A stretch of 64,000 nucleotides of DNA from Acorus gramineus (Eukaryota; Streptophyta; Magnoliopsida; Acorales; Acoraceae), in the NCBI GenBank assembly GCA_030737835.1, contig CM060849.1, positions 24,188,855-24,252,854 on the forward strand. The letters are read 5' to 3'. Made by a program: the position numbers and the translations under genes. This document shows positions 46,201-58,295 of the stretch, piece after piece (position 1 is the stretch's first letter; each line of letters starts with the position of its first letter). The notes beneath the pieces were generated by a model. The model was given only the letters and a program-made list of their open reading frames with translations. It was not told where the DNA came from and ran no database searches.

Positions 46201-48070
46201 TAAATTTATTATTATGTCAATGTTTTATTTTATTTCTTTTGGGTTCAGAAGTTTAAAAATTAATAAATCAATCTAATTTATTTTAGATTTGATTCATTTC
46301 AAATAAAATTGAATTAATAAAACTAAATATCAAATATCCATAACTAATATTCATTTATATTATTTTTTATATTAAAAGTTTTTTTTATTGTTGTGTATCC
46401 ATAAAAAAGGAATCCACGGCTCAAAATTGAGAAATAGATATCAATATTATTTTTATTTATTTTTTATTAAAGATTAAACTTTGTTTACTTACTCATTGTT
46501 CACAATATGGAAAATTATGGTCTATGCAGTCGTACATTCAGTTTGGTCCATGGATAAAATCCACACAAGGCTAAACGGTTTAACATGCGGCCTACACCCG
46601 CATACGCATATGAGACATTTATGCGGATGCACAAGATTTTGATTTTTTTAAAGGCTCGTGAGATTTGAATGGTCTTTATTTTATTGAAGAGTATATTTCA
46701 TGCTTTCTCTTTGATGTTAGGATTATTTTTAAACATTTGGAATATGTTTTTTTTTTTTTTCCTGTCTACTATCTACTGTACATTTGATATAATCTTTTAA
46801 TCAATTGTGTTAAAGACATCTAAGTCCCTACAAATATGAAAAAATTCATATAAGTCCTTATTAAAATTGAGATAGACATACGAGTCCTTCAAAACTCAGA
46901 ATAACCCAATTATCATCCCTAAGTTAAATTTTCATTTAAATTTAACGGAATATTCTCATAATATTCCATCATATATAATTGTGTAAACCGTCATAAAGAT
47001 AAATTAGTCTATGCAAAAGATAAAATTGCCCCTAAAAGACTTTTACATTAAATTGTTTATACATTGCTGTCTCTATAAACAATCACAAAGATAAATTAGT
47101 CCCCCCAAAAGATAAAATTGCCCATAAATTTTTTTACATTTAATTGGATAGACATTACAGTTCTTATAAAAAATTGTAAAGACAAATTGGTCCTGTAAAA
47201 GACAAAAATACTATTAAAAGATTTTTACATTTATTTATGTAGACATTACAAAAATATAGTCAATTTAAAAAAAAAGGAAAGTAAGCCAGTTTTCAATTTC
47301 ATCTTTAACAACCCATAAATGTAGCAAATTACTCATATCTATTTATTCATAAATTAAGATTTTAAACAAATTTTAATAAATCATAAATATATTTTAAGAT
47401 TTCAAAATCAGATTTAAATAAATCATATAAATAATTTAAATTTTAATAATCTAAAATTAAAAATATTTGTAAAATTTATCTCAATTGAATTTTATAAAGA
47501 TTTATTACATTATTTTTATTATAATATAAAAATATATTACATGATATACAGATTTATTATCCTACATGTTAAATGAAATAGACTTTTTGGATGGTTCAAT
47601 ATTTTATAAACATTTCGTTTATATTTTTTTATTTATATTAATATATTATAGTTATATATTTTACATTTAGGTCTACATGCATTTGACATATGTATAAAAC
47701 TGATGTACATTAATATAAATTGGATGCACATAGCCTCTATTTGGATAGTGGAATAGATTAGGAATAAGTAGCCCAAAAACATTTGTTTACAAGAAATAAA
47801 AAAGTGAGTATAAGTATTACATGATAGGTGAGAATAAATTAAATTTAATATTTTACTACACATTTTAAACCACACCTTTTAATATGTTCAAATATCAAAT
47901 CATTTATTTATCTTTTATAAAATATTATTTACATTTTATTAACAATTTATTTATATTTAATTATATAACAAAAATTTTATTCTTATATTTTTAAATAAAA
48001 ATAATTAAAAATACAATTAATTTTTTTATTATTTATCTGTTGTACAATAATTACCACTCCAAAACAATTT
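46201..48070. repeat. AT-rich intergenic with three ~91-bp tandem repeats
   Basis: Three diverged head-to-tail units begin near 46993, 47085 and 47174, each with aaagataaattagt or aaagacaaattggt, aaaagataaaattgcc and ttttacatt. The rest is extremely AT-rich with no gene recognised. Confidence 0.55.
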
Positions 48071-48233
48071 TATCATTTAAAACATGGACATACATTAAAA
48101 TGCCAAACGGAATGATATAAAAGAAAAAGAGAAAAAAAGGTGTGTAGTTCCGCCACTTGGACACGCAAGGCTACCTGATATCGAGACGCGCGTGTGTTGG
48201 GTGCCTCGGAATTCGTGCACCCATCCAACCAAA

Positions 48234-48248
48234 CCCCCCCCCCCCCCC
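48234..48248. repeat. C15 tract followed by CT run upstream of bZIP gene
   Basis: Fifteen C then a short (CT)n, in a GC-rich block (48150-48360) that probably belongs to the bZIP promoter or first 5' UTR exon. A good donor (acag then gtaacttt, 48361-48371) follows, so a leader intron is plausible; acceptor candidates exist at about 48757 or later. Confidence 0.5.
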
Positions 48249-49170
48249 TCTCTCTCTCCACAGGGAGGCACCGCGTTCGTACCCTCTCTCGACCAGTTCT
48301 CCACACCACCACCCCAACCCGTACAAATGCCCCTCCTCCCTCTCTGTAGCCTGTGAAAAACAGGTAACTTTGAGAAAGATATATAAAACCCTCTTTTTTC
48401 CTTTCTTTAGTGGGTTCTTGGAAAACAATGTGGCTTTGGTAACCCTTTTGGTTTTTCTTCATCTGGGTATCTCAAGATCGTGTTTTTTTTCTATAATCTG
48501 ATGGTGGGTTTTCTTCATCTTTCTTGGTTTTGCTTTTTTTATATAATGTGTTCTTATGTTGATGCCCTTTTTTGAAAGAAAATCTAAAAAATGTGTTTTT
48601 TTTTCTTTCTTTCATTAGGGTTTATGTTCTCACTGTTCTATTGGTTTTTGGGTTTCTGTTCTTTCATCTTTGATGTGGGTCTTTTTTCTTTTAAGAGGAT
48701 GCTTTTTTTTTTTTTTACTGATTTTTTGTAGGTTTTTAGATTTTTTTTTTGTTACAGGGAACCCTAAAAAATAAGGAATATCTAAACATAATATCATTTT
48801 CTTTTTTTCCCATGCTTTTTTTTTTGTTAAATGAGTTTTGAGTTCTTTAATTTGTGAATTTTTTTGTACTTTATTATTGCAATGTTTAAATTGCTTATTC
48901 TATTGTTCATGCTCATTCTGTGTAGTTTGTGTGTTTGTAATGTTTTTGGGATTAAAACACCATTTTAGAAATGCAGGCATTTAAACTTTTTTTTTTTATC
49001 ATGTATTTATCATTCAAATACCAAAACAATTCATGTACATTTAATAGTAAGACGTTTCTTCCATTGTATGCATCATGATGTTCACACGATCATCTAATCT
49101 AATCTATGATTTTTGCAAGCCATTATAGAGTATAAAAGGGAATTCAAACTATGATCACCACTAGCTGACC

Positions 49171-52100
49171 ATGCCAAAGCAAGCTCACCTCCCGCCTCGC
49201 TGCCCCTCCCAAATCAGGGTGCCATCAACCCAACCCATCAGTCCCCTGACCTCTCCCGTCACCCAAAACGCCGGACCTGACCCTTCTCACTTGCCCCTCT
49301 TAGAAGAAGAGCCATCATGGTTTGATGACTTGTTGGGCAGTCCGGATTCAGACTCCCCCAAAGGGATCTTTCACCGGCGGTCCGCCAGTGATTCTTCAGC
49401 ACTTTTGTCCATCTCATCCTCCCTAACCAAACCCACATCCCTGTTTGAAGTGGGAAATGTTTCAGATGAAACTTGTAAGATGGGTACAATCGAGGAGAGT
49501 TTACCGGGGACCGAAGCTTGTAGTGGGTTGGAGAAGGGTTGTGTGTATGGCCCCAACTCTCCAAGGAAAATGAGTGGTTTGACGGATTCGGAGAGTTCGA
49601 TGGTCTCCGCATTGTTGGAGAACGCCACTCAAAATCCTCTGAGGTGTTTATCGGAGGATCTGTCCTATGTCTTTGAAAGTGGCGAGTTTGATGCAGCTGT
49701 TGATGCGTTTAATGCCGAGGTCAATCCTGATCCCAAGCCAAAGACAGTGAAAAGGTATATTTACAGTCCCTTTTCTTTTCATTTCTTCATTTCTTCTAAT
49801 TTTATGTTGTATTGTTTGTATTCACATTGTTGCCTGTGGTAGTAGTCTCACTGACTGTAGTTAGTCTCATGTAATGTAAGTTTTAACTGTCTCCCCCCCC
49901 TCAAAAAAAAATGTATTTTAGACATGATAATTTGATTAGCTATGGGATGTTAACTTGGCTGGTGAGATTTCCTATTTACAGGTTCAATATATATATATTT
50001 TGGGTTTTTGGATAGTTTTAGTTTATTTTAATGGGCTGACATTTTTTTTGGGTACTATCTATTGATAATCCACAGCCAGTTCTTTCATGGTCATCATTAA
50101 AGATATTCAGCTATGAACTAATTGATCCCAGAGCTTCCAGATGAAACTCATCTGGTTTCCATTTATGTAAGATTGTGATCATTTTCATGCCATTAGATGA
50201 TATGAAAGAAGAGTACAATAATTATGTATATTAGGAATGCCAAATGAAAGATAAAAAAAGCATGCAAAACTGACTCCTAGCACTATGGCTTCCCATAACA
50301 GTGAGATAGGATAGGAGTGCTAAAGTTGATATCAAGACATCCATCCAATACCATGCCATGAATAAAAGAACCTTCCCTTGATAAATGCAAGTGGCCAATT
50401 CCTATTTAGTGATGAACTTGGTGGTTCATGAAAAGGCTTCATATAGGGGAGAGAAATCAATGTGTGGAACACATAGGAAGGTGTGCTTGACTGCCTTAAG
50501 GTTCTGGTATCCACGATTGTGGGATGGTAATCTAGTGCTTCAAAGTGATGGGTCCGTCTTGATTAAGTATTTAATTGGTGGATTTGATTCCCCCCCCCCC
50601 CCCCCCCCCCTTTTTTTCCTCTCTATTCATTTTGAGGGAAACATCTTCTCTCCTTTTTTTTGAGGTTTTAGCAATAAGCCCCATCCTTTTCAGAGATTCC
50701 ACTGTTATTATTAATATAATACTGGTAGTGTTGTTCCACTTATATTTCGTTTTATTTTTATTTTTAAATTTCCCTTGGAATCGCTTGGCATTTCTATCTT
50801 TCCAAATCTCCCTAAGAGCAACCAGGAATATAAACCACCTCGCCTGATAGCTCCTCTGCTTCATTTTCACTTCTCAACCATGACTGAAGGATCAGATCCA
50901 AACTACAATCACATTCCTGGTCCACCTTCTTGGGCACCAGACAGTCCCCCCCCTGATGAATGCTCACTGGGCTTCTGTCTCCAGAAGAGTGGAATCATTA
51001 AAATGGAGTCGCAAAAAAGATTCTCTGTTCTGATATGCATTATATTTTAATTGCTATTCACTCTTCATACATTGCTAGAGGCTAAGTGTAACCAATGAGG
51101 ATAACAATAATCACTTGAGAGTTGAGACCATGGGTCAATGGCTTGCTTTTTGAATAATTTATCTGCCCGTAAATTTCAAATGTGAGCTCAATAAGGCCAT
51201 CAATTGCCTCCATTTTCTTTGAAAATGCTGTTTTCTCTGTTAGAGAACAAGCTATGATGTCAAAAACTGTAGTCTTATTTATCAAAAGCAGTAATTCAAA
51301 GCAAGGAGACTGGGTTCAGTTGGAAAGTTTGAACTCTGACAAGAGTACTCTAATTCCTTCTCCAAGTCATAGCTGCTTGCTGGCTAGTAGAAACAAGTTT
51401 TAAAACTGGAAAAACCCTTGATGCTGACTTATTCCATTCTATTAAATTGCACATTCCCTGAAATCTTGTGAATGAATATTTACGTGCCATTGATGTGCCA
51501 TCAAACACCATTGAAACCAAGCATCTCAATCTTGCGTGCTTGCCTTAGCACCTTAAACCTGTTAGGTCAATTTCAAGCTCATTTTGAATTGTAATTTGTC
51601 TGCCTAAACTGTAGGGATTTTTAAAGGATTCATTAAATATCCATCTTTTCTCCATTATCTTAGAACTTAGAACAATGTCAAGAGATTGTGAAAATGCACA
51701 ACACAGAGACACAAGTTGTTTAACTTCCACATTTCATCATAAATATGTGATCTTCTGTTTCTGTGTTTTTGTTATTCACAACTGTTGTAGATTCCTTATG
51801 ATTGGAATATCCATATAATACAATTCATGTCGCTTGTTGTGCGTTGAGCAGATTGGTAAATGTGACACGTCGCTTGTTGTGCGTTGAGCAGAGTGGTAAA
51901 TGTGATAAGTTAGATTGCACCTCCCGCACTTTAATACACTGGAGCCTAACAAAATTCAAGCTAACCCCGATGAGTGCCATGCAATATGGATTTTGACAAA
52001 AGATTTCTGCATAGATCTTCAAAGCACTTCATCCAGCTGATTATATCATAGTTTTCCATTTCTCTTTTCAAAACAAATAAATATTAGAGGTGCTTTGAAA

Positions 52101-54127
52101 ATTGAAACTTGCATTCCTGTCCATTCATTGTGGCTTTGTGAGATTCTTTCAGTCTGGTTGCATATTTATGGAGTCCTTCAGGACAGGAAGATCTAGTCTG
52201 TCTGCTGTAGGTAATTTTCTCAAGTCCAAAATCATATTCCATGAGTGAGTGAAGATAATTTTATTTACTCTTTTGTCAATTTGTTGTTTAACCCTTCTAT
52301 ATTCCCGTCTCAGACTTCAGTTTGATATCAGTTGGATATTAACATTTAACAATGACATTTATCATGAACTCCTGTTTCTTTTATATATTGACAACTTTAG
52401 AATATAAAATGATGATGTTCATACATGATGGCTCATTCATGTTGTACACTGGAAGAAATCTGCTTATTGGGGATAGATTAAAGTACTTTAGCATGGGTGA
52501 TTGTCTGGTGATGATCTCTTCTTTTAAGTTTGAAACAACAACTTTTTGTTTCGGATGTCCACCTTCTGCAATCTGTTGTATGTGGGTTGTGATCCATCAG
52601 CTTTGGTCTAGGGATGAATGTGAAGTTCTTATAGAAATCCACACAATTGAAGAATGGATTAGTGTTCTAAAAGCGACATTAAGTGGGTACCTAAGCAGAA
52701 CCAGGCCTAGACCACCTCATCCAGTGGACCACACACGGAAATTATGAATTATATTTCTTGAAAAGATACATATATTTGTGATAAAGTGGAGAACCATTTA
52801 AAGGATAAACAATATTGCTTGTTTTCTATACTCGCAAACTAACCCAACACTCAAATAAAAAGAAAGAAAGAAAGACAAAGAAAGGAGTGTAGAAATTGAC
52901 ATATATTTATGAGTACGAAGTTGTCCATCATTTAATGTGTCATTTTTAATATGAAATTTCATTATCTAAATCTTTCCACTGCAAATGATCATTGATGTAC
53001 ATTTTGTATTTTTTAATTTCCAATTTATTACAGGCATTATGGTCAACGTTCAAGAGTTCGTAAGCTGCAATACATTGCTGAACTAGAGAGAACTGTTAAT
53101 GTTCTGCAGGTAATCTTTCCTTCTTTATTGGTTTAAAGCTTTTTAACAATATAAAAAATTAAATCATTAGTGCTGGTCAATCTCTTATTCTCTGTCTTTT
53201 GTCAAGTAGACTTTGGGATCGGAATTGGCAGCCAGGGTTGCTTCTTTGATGCAAGAGCGAGTCATTTTATCTATAGATAACAGCAACCTAAAACAACAGT
53301 TATCAGGCCTGCAGACAGAGAAGATGATCAAGGAAGGTAAATTTCATTGCTCAACAGCTTATTTCAAATCATGATATTATCAAAAAAGCTACTGAAACTG
53401 CTTTAAATTTTGTGATCAACTATAAGAATTTTATTTTTATTTTTAATTTAAAAGCCGTTTCTTTTCTTTTCAAAAATTCAAAACTATTTGATGTTAGTGT
53501 GCTTGCCGGGACTCTCTCTCTCCCTCGCTTTGAGATTCCCTATTTCCATTTTTTCCCCTATAGGAGTTGATCCAAATGGAGAAAAGCAAATCCAGAGGAA
53601 ATATTGTATATGCTGTTTCACAGTCTGCTTAAATATTTCCAATTAGATTAGGTGCAAAATACCTTGGTATCCTCTTCCATTTTCCGATATGGTCTTTCAA
53701 ATACAAGTGTGACCTTGATTAGGTAACAACCGTAACATAACCAAGAGACTTCGGATATGCTTGTATGATATGAAATATCAACATAAATTGTTGTTTCTTT
53801 TTTGCTCTGTGTTTCTTCTTTTTTCTCTTTTGTTCGGAGATGCCTCTTTACCTTTTGTTCGTGGCAACACACCCCCCCCCCCCCCAAAAAAAAAAAAAAG
53901 GTCTGATTATGCTGTTGAAATTGACAGGACAACATCTATTCTTGAAGAATGAAAAAGAGAGGCTGAAAAAGCTTAACATGAATCATCTGGGAAACAAAAG
54001 GCCTTATTTTCAAATGGGTCCACCAGAAGCAGAATTATCAGTGAATAGTTGGCAGGCATTGGACATGAATAAGCTCTCCCTCGGTGGCAGGTCAGTTCCT
54101 CTGAAGCATGGTTTTGGAAGCTCATGA
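49171..54127 (+). CDS. bZIP transcription factor, group E-like, with non-canonical basic region
   Basis: Nuclear leucine-zipper protein. Exons 49171-49754, 53034-53109, 53210-53336 and 53928-54127 join to 328 codons; codon Arg195 is split by the 3.3-kb first intron. The N-terminal part has the motif [10 protein letters not shown] and [12 protein letters not shown], typical of group E and At4g06598-like proteins. The basic region reads [22 protein letters not shown]. The zipper has leucines every seven residues at 212, 219, 226, 233, 240, 247 and 254. The usual Asn of the N-x7-R/K signature is Lys194, with Arg202 conserved, so binding to the standard ACGT core may be weakened or heterodimer-dependent. 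The family has other members with Lys here, so it is probably not an error. Start: first ATG of the conserved frame. Intron 1 holds a LINE fragment and a C21 tract. Confidence 0.88.
50571..50870 (-). pseudogene. LINE 3' fragment in bZIP intron 1
   Basis: The minus-strand frame contains [25 protein letters not shown], the post-zf-RVT W-x-x-x-x-R-N signature of plant LINEs, then runs into low-complexity sequence ending at a C21 tract (50590-50610). No other LINE domain is present. Confidence 0.5.
51829..51906. repeat. 39-bp direct duplication in bZIP intron 1
   Basis: The block gtcgcttgttgtgcgttgag with cagattggtaaatgtgac is repeated at once with two or three base changes. It appears recent. 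Confidence 0.9.
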
Positions 54128-56224
54128 GTCTTTGAGAGATCATATATATAAGCCTAATGTCATGGTATGTCAGTCCTAACATCAACATATAATCAGCTGT
54201 AAAGGCTCATGTTGTAGGAACCTCTAACGTTCTTAAACAAAGATGACCTAACCCCTTTTGTTTTCAAATATGATGATATCTATGCATACATGTATAGCTA
54301 CATATATGCTCACATGAAAATAGTATTCAAAACATCTGTGTTCATATGTGGCCGACCAAGAAGCATCTCTGCTTCTGTTGCAGGCATTTTCAAAGGTGCA
54401 GGTTGTCATTATGAACTTGGCCAATACTAGGCCTCTGTGATGTGTTGCTTTATTTTGTCTTCTATGGGTTGAATATAAGGTAACAAAGCTTTTAATGATA
54501 GTGGCCAAGGAAGTATATATGATTGTTTGGAGTCTTTTAATAGACTATGTAAACCTGTCCAGTGCATAAAATGACAAACTTCTGCTGATTGTGATGCATT
54601 ATGCTTCACTTTTAGGTTTCGTCATCTTCTTTTGATATACCTACCCGTTTTCATGTCTAGGGGTACATTCGGTTGCACGATTGCACAGTTTTTACATTTG
54701 TAGAAAGCTGTTTTTATAATTGTATAATCAAATAGTTTTATTGTAGTAGCTTTTTGCGGATAGATTTTAGACAAATAGTGTTCAAATGCTGTGATTCATG
54801 TGAAATCAGTTTTACAATTGCGCAACCAAATGTACCTTAGATCTCAATCATCATGTATCCCTCTATAAACTAACTGAAAGAGGTTTTAGTTTTCAACTTT
54901 GTTTTTTTTTATGTTGTTTTTATTTCTGATTTTACCCTTAATCTTAATTTTTTGTGTAATAACTATATCAAATTTTGGTTCCCGAGTAGGGGTAAGAATG
55001 GAAAAAAATTCTCTTTAAACTAGAAAATCTATGTATATTTTATTCAAAATTTTGATGTGATATTAAATATTTAATAAATCTATTTTATTGTATTTCACAA
55101 AGGCTTAATTAAAAAAAATAAATTTATAAATATTTTTTAAGTTCAAATAATAACAAACTTGATAATTTAGTTGGGATGTAATTTATATCATTATGATTAT
55201 TTTATTTGTGTAATATGAAATGTTGTACCACGTGTATTAGCATGTGGATTTTATTTTATTTTATGGACAGGTTGTTCTTAGATGATTATTAACACATCAT
55301 ATTATTTAGTGATTTATAGGAGTATAAGTGTGTTTCATTTATTTTATTATTAAGAAGAATTCATTTGGATTAAAAGATTTGAACAACAGATTATTTTGTT
55401 TTAATTCTTTTTGTTAGAGGGCTTTTTTAGATATTTATTAGCATTTCATATTATTTATAATTTTAATTTTACGCACATTGTTAGTATTAATTTGAGGGAA
55501 AATGATATGTCCAGTTGCCGCCCTCGCAGCTGTTTTTTTTTTTTTTTTCAAAAAAATATGCGGATTTGCCCATTGAAGTATATATATGTATTAAGATACA
55601 CTATTTTTTTTTAATGAAAAAAATTAATTTTGGTACTGTAATATTCCAGGTTTACACAAAAAAATTGTCTGCTTTGTTCTTAAATGGGCTCACGGATTTA
55701 AAACGTGTCTTGGTGTGTAAAAGGTCCATGGATTGAGTGAGGGTGTGATATTTAGTGATATACACCGCCTAATAAAATATATATTGTTTCAGTTTCATTC
55801 AATTTTTTAAACGGAGTAAAACATTCACCTACCTGAGTATATATGGTTTTAGAGATTTCATATAAATATATATTATATTAAAGATTATAGCTATACACAC
55901 ACAAACCCACTCCTACACACTTTAACAATGTATATTAATATGGAGAACAAGGAACGCTTTTTCTTTTTTCTTTTTCTGTATCGTCTCATTTTCAATTCAA
56001 ACTTATAACCCATTTTTAATAATGAAAATATCGGTAGCAAGATTTACCTTTTCTAAAAAAAAAACCAATGTATATTAATATGTATTGTTTGGCAGGGGTG
56101 TGTGTGTATAGTTAGGGAGTATATGCACTCTTTATATACACTTTTAATAATGTTTATTAGTATGTATTCTTCGGCAAGGGGTGTACATGTGCAGTTGGGG
56201 AGTGTGTGTGTGTAAAAACATGGT
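54128..56224. other. intergenic with MITE-like fragments
   Basis: bZIP 3' flank, then AT-rich DNA. 54665-54835 has inverted ends (ggtacattcggttgcacga and attgcgcaaccaaatgtacc), a small MITE of about 175 bp. 55500-55620 resembles the ggaaaatgata family near 22 kb. 55910-56220 has two copies of a phrase around atgt(a/t)tattaatatgta followed by ttcggcaaggggtgt or tttggcaggggtgt. Confidence 0.45.
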
Positions 56225-56232
56225 CATCCATC

Positions 56233-56828
56233 TAAGCCTGTCAATTATCTAAAAAAATATCCGTATCTGATCCGAATCCGTATTAAAAAATGCAGAAAAT
56301 ATCTGATATCCGAAAATCCGTACACGTATCTGAACCAAATTATCCGTATTTGAAATTTTTTGAATTGAATCGGATATAGTCTATATCAGATCTGAAAAAT
56401 ATCCGTATCCGAACTGTTATTTTATTTATATATATTAGAATTAGTTTCAACCCTTAGATGAAAATTCAATGGCTCATGATTTAGGGCAAAATACAAATCT
56501 ATTTAACCATGGTTAATACTTGTTTAACTATATTAAGATTTGTATTTTTATGTCTTTGGTGGATACCTATTTAAACATGTTAGGACTTAAGATTTTTTAA
56601 ATTTTTTATATTTTAATCTGGTCGGATATTTCGGATATTATCCGAATCCGTATCCGGATTTTCGGATCGGATACGAATCCGTATCCGGATTTTCGGATCG
56701 GATAATACGGATATGTGTTTTGGAATATCCGTCGGATATCGGATACGGATATTTTTTCGGATATCCAATTTGGATACGGATACGGATATGGACCTATCTG
56801 ATCCGTATCCGTCCGATTAACAAGCCTA
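56233..56828. mobile_element. hAT-type MITE rich in ATCCGTA motifs, perfect 8-bp TSD
   Basis: The ends TAAGCCTGTCAAT and (read inverted) TAGGCTTGTTAAT form terminal repeats. Flanks are CATCCATC at 56225-56232 and 56829-56836, a perfect 8-bp duplication as made by hAT transposases. Both subterminal regions are packed with variants of ATCCGTATCCGA and its inverse, which would fold extensively. No transposase is encoded in the 596 bp. Confidence 0.85.
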
Positions 56829-57123
56829 CATCCATCCTTGTGTACCCTTTTATTTATTATTTATTATTATTATTTTTTAATTTCGAAAAGCAGAACTCCT
56901 CAAGATGAAATCCCGATTCAATATCAAATCAGATCAATCAATTAACAAAACAAAGTTCATGTTTTAGATAACTTTTGAGCTTCTCAATTCTAATCTTCAG
57001 TAAGGTTTCAAAATACTAATTTATGGTAAAATAAAACAACTTTATGCAATATTAAAGATTATTTATTTACTTATTTATGTATTTCATGAACTAATAATAG
57101 CAAAAGAAAATACAAGAACTAAC

Positions 57124-57226
57124 AAATATTCTTCTTGTCCTGGCTTGGATCCTCATTCTCCATGGTTCTGAATAATTTCAGTGTTTGAGGGGATTGGGAA
57201 TCTAAGCCAGAGCAAGAATAATATTT
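57124..57226. ncRNA. hairpin unit 1 (candidate MIRNA-like)
   Basis: 5' arm ttcttgtcctggcttggatc pairs with 3' arm gaatctaagccagagcaaga with only a few mismatches. Slightly diverged from units 2 and 3 in both arms, with pairing largely kept. Transcription and strand are unknown. Confidence 0.35.
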
Positions 57227-57367
57227 ATTAGTAGTCTTCAATTTTAATGTTTTAAAAAACCTAATAATTTAAATTATAATTGAAATATCATAATTGGTTC
57301 ATGAATTCAAGAAATCCAAATAATCAATAAAGAAAAAAATCTTATTAAATGAAAATACAAGAATTAA

Positions 57368-57472
57368 CAAATATTCTTATTGTTCAGGCTTGGATCCTCA
57401 TTCTCCTCGGTTTTGAATAATTTCAGTGTTCGAGGGGACTAGGGATCCAAGTCAGAGCAAGAATAATATTTG
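57368..57472. ncRNA. hairpin unit 2 (candidate MIRNA-like)
   Basis: 5' arm contains caggcttggatcctcattct; 3' arm contains agggatccaagtcagagcaa. The stem continues through ctcctcgg and cgagggg to the loop. Confidence 0.35.
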
Positions 57473-57522
57473 ATAGTGTTCTTCAATTTTAATGCTTTAC
57501 AAAAACCTAACGATTTAAATTA

Positions 57523-57842
57523 GGGATTTTTAATTTTAAGTCCCCACAAACTATCATATTTAGTGATCGATCTCTCCCTTCTTCGTATTTAGGTTTTAGT
57601 CCCTCGATTTAAAGGATAATTCATGGATAGGTCCCTCACAGGGATTAAAAAGTAAATTAAATAATTTATGGATAGGTCCCTCTTAGGGATTAAAAAGTAA
57701 ATTAAATAATTTATGGATAGGTCTCTCTTAAGGATTAAAAAGGAACTATCATTTAAATCTAGGGACTAAAACCTAAATACGAAAAAGGGAGGGATCGATC
57801 ACTAAATATGATGGTTTGTGGGGACTTAAAACTAAAAATTCC
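57523..57842. mobile_element. Mutator-like MITE inserted in the hairpin array, perfect 9-bp TSD
   Basis: A 320-bp element with inverted ends of about 75 bp (left: tttaagtccccacaaac and ttaggttttagtccct; right: agggactaaaacctaa and gtttgtggggacttaaaac). Flanked by TTTAAATTA at 57514-57522 and 57843-57851. The centre carries three ~51-bp tandem units around tggataggtccctc. It splits the spacer between hairpin units 2 and 3. Confidence 0.88.
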
Positions 57843-57941
57843 TTTAAATTATAATTAAAATATCATAATCATGAATCCAAGAAATCCAAATAATTAATAA
57901 AGAAAAAAAAAATCTTATTAAACGAAAACACAAGAATTAAC

Positions 57942-58045
57942 AAATATTCTTCTTGTTCTGGCTTGGATCCTCATTCTCCTCGGTTCTAAATAATTTCAGT
58001 GTTCGAGGGGACTGGGGATCCAAGCCAGAGCAAGAATAATATTTG
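57942..58045. ncRNA. hairpin unit 3 (candidate MIRNA-like)
   Basis: Best-paired unit: ttgttctggcttggatcctc opposite gggatccaagccagagcaag, then ctcctcg opposite cgagggg. Close to a consensus of the array. Confidence 0.4.
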
Positions 58046-58188
58046 ATAGTGTTCTTCAATTTTAATGCTTAAAAAATAACCTAATGATTTAAATTATAAT
58101 TAAAATATCACAATTATTTCTTGAATCCAAGAAATCCAAATAATCTATAAAGTAAAAAAATCTTATTAAATTAAAATACAAGAATTAA

Positions 58189-58295
58189 CAAATATTATTC
58201 TTGTTCTGGCTTGGATCCTCATTCTCCTCGGTTCTGAATAATTTCAGTATACGAGGAATCGAGGGGATCCAACCTAGATCAAAAATAATATATGT
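58189..58295. ncRNA. hairpin unit 4 (3' arm decayed)
   Basis: The 5' arm is the same as in unit 3 over about 45 bases, but the 3' arm (ggggatccaacctagatcaa) has accumulated several changes plus an insertion before it, so the stem is weakened. Confidence 0.3.

Noticed and set aside
48073..48462. 129-codon minus-strand frame at the bZIP upstream region
   Set aside because: Runs through a C15 tract and CT repeat (read as Gly/Glu runs); no domain, and the region fits a bZIP leader.
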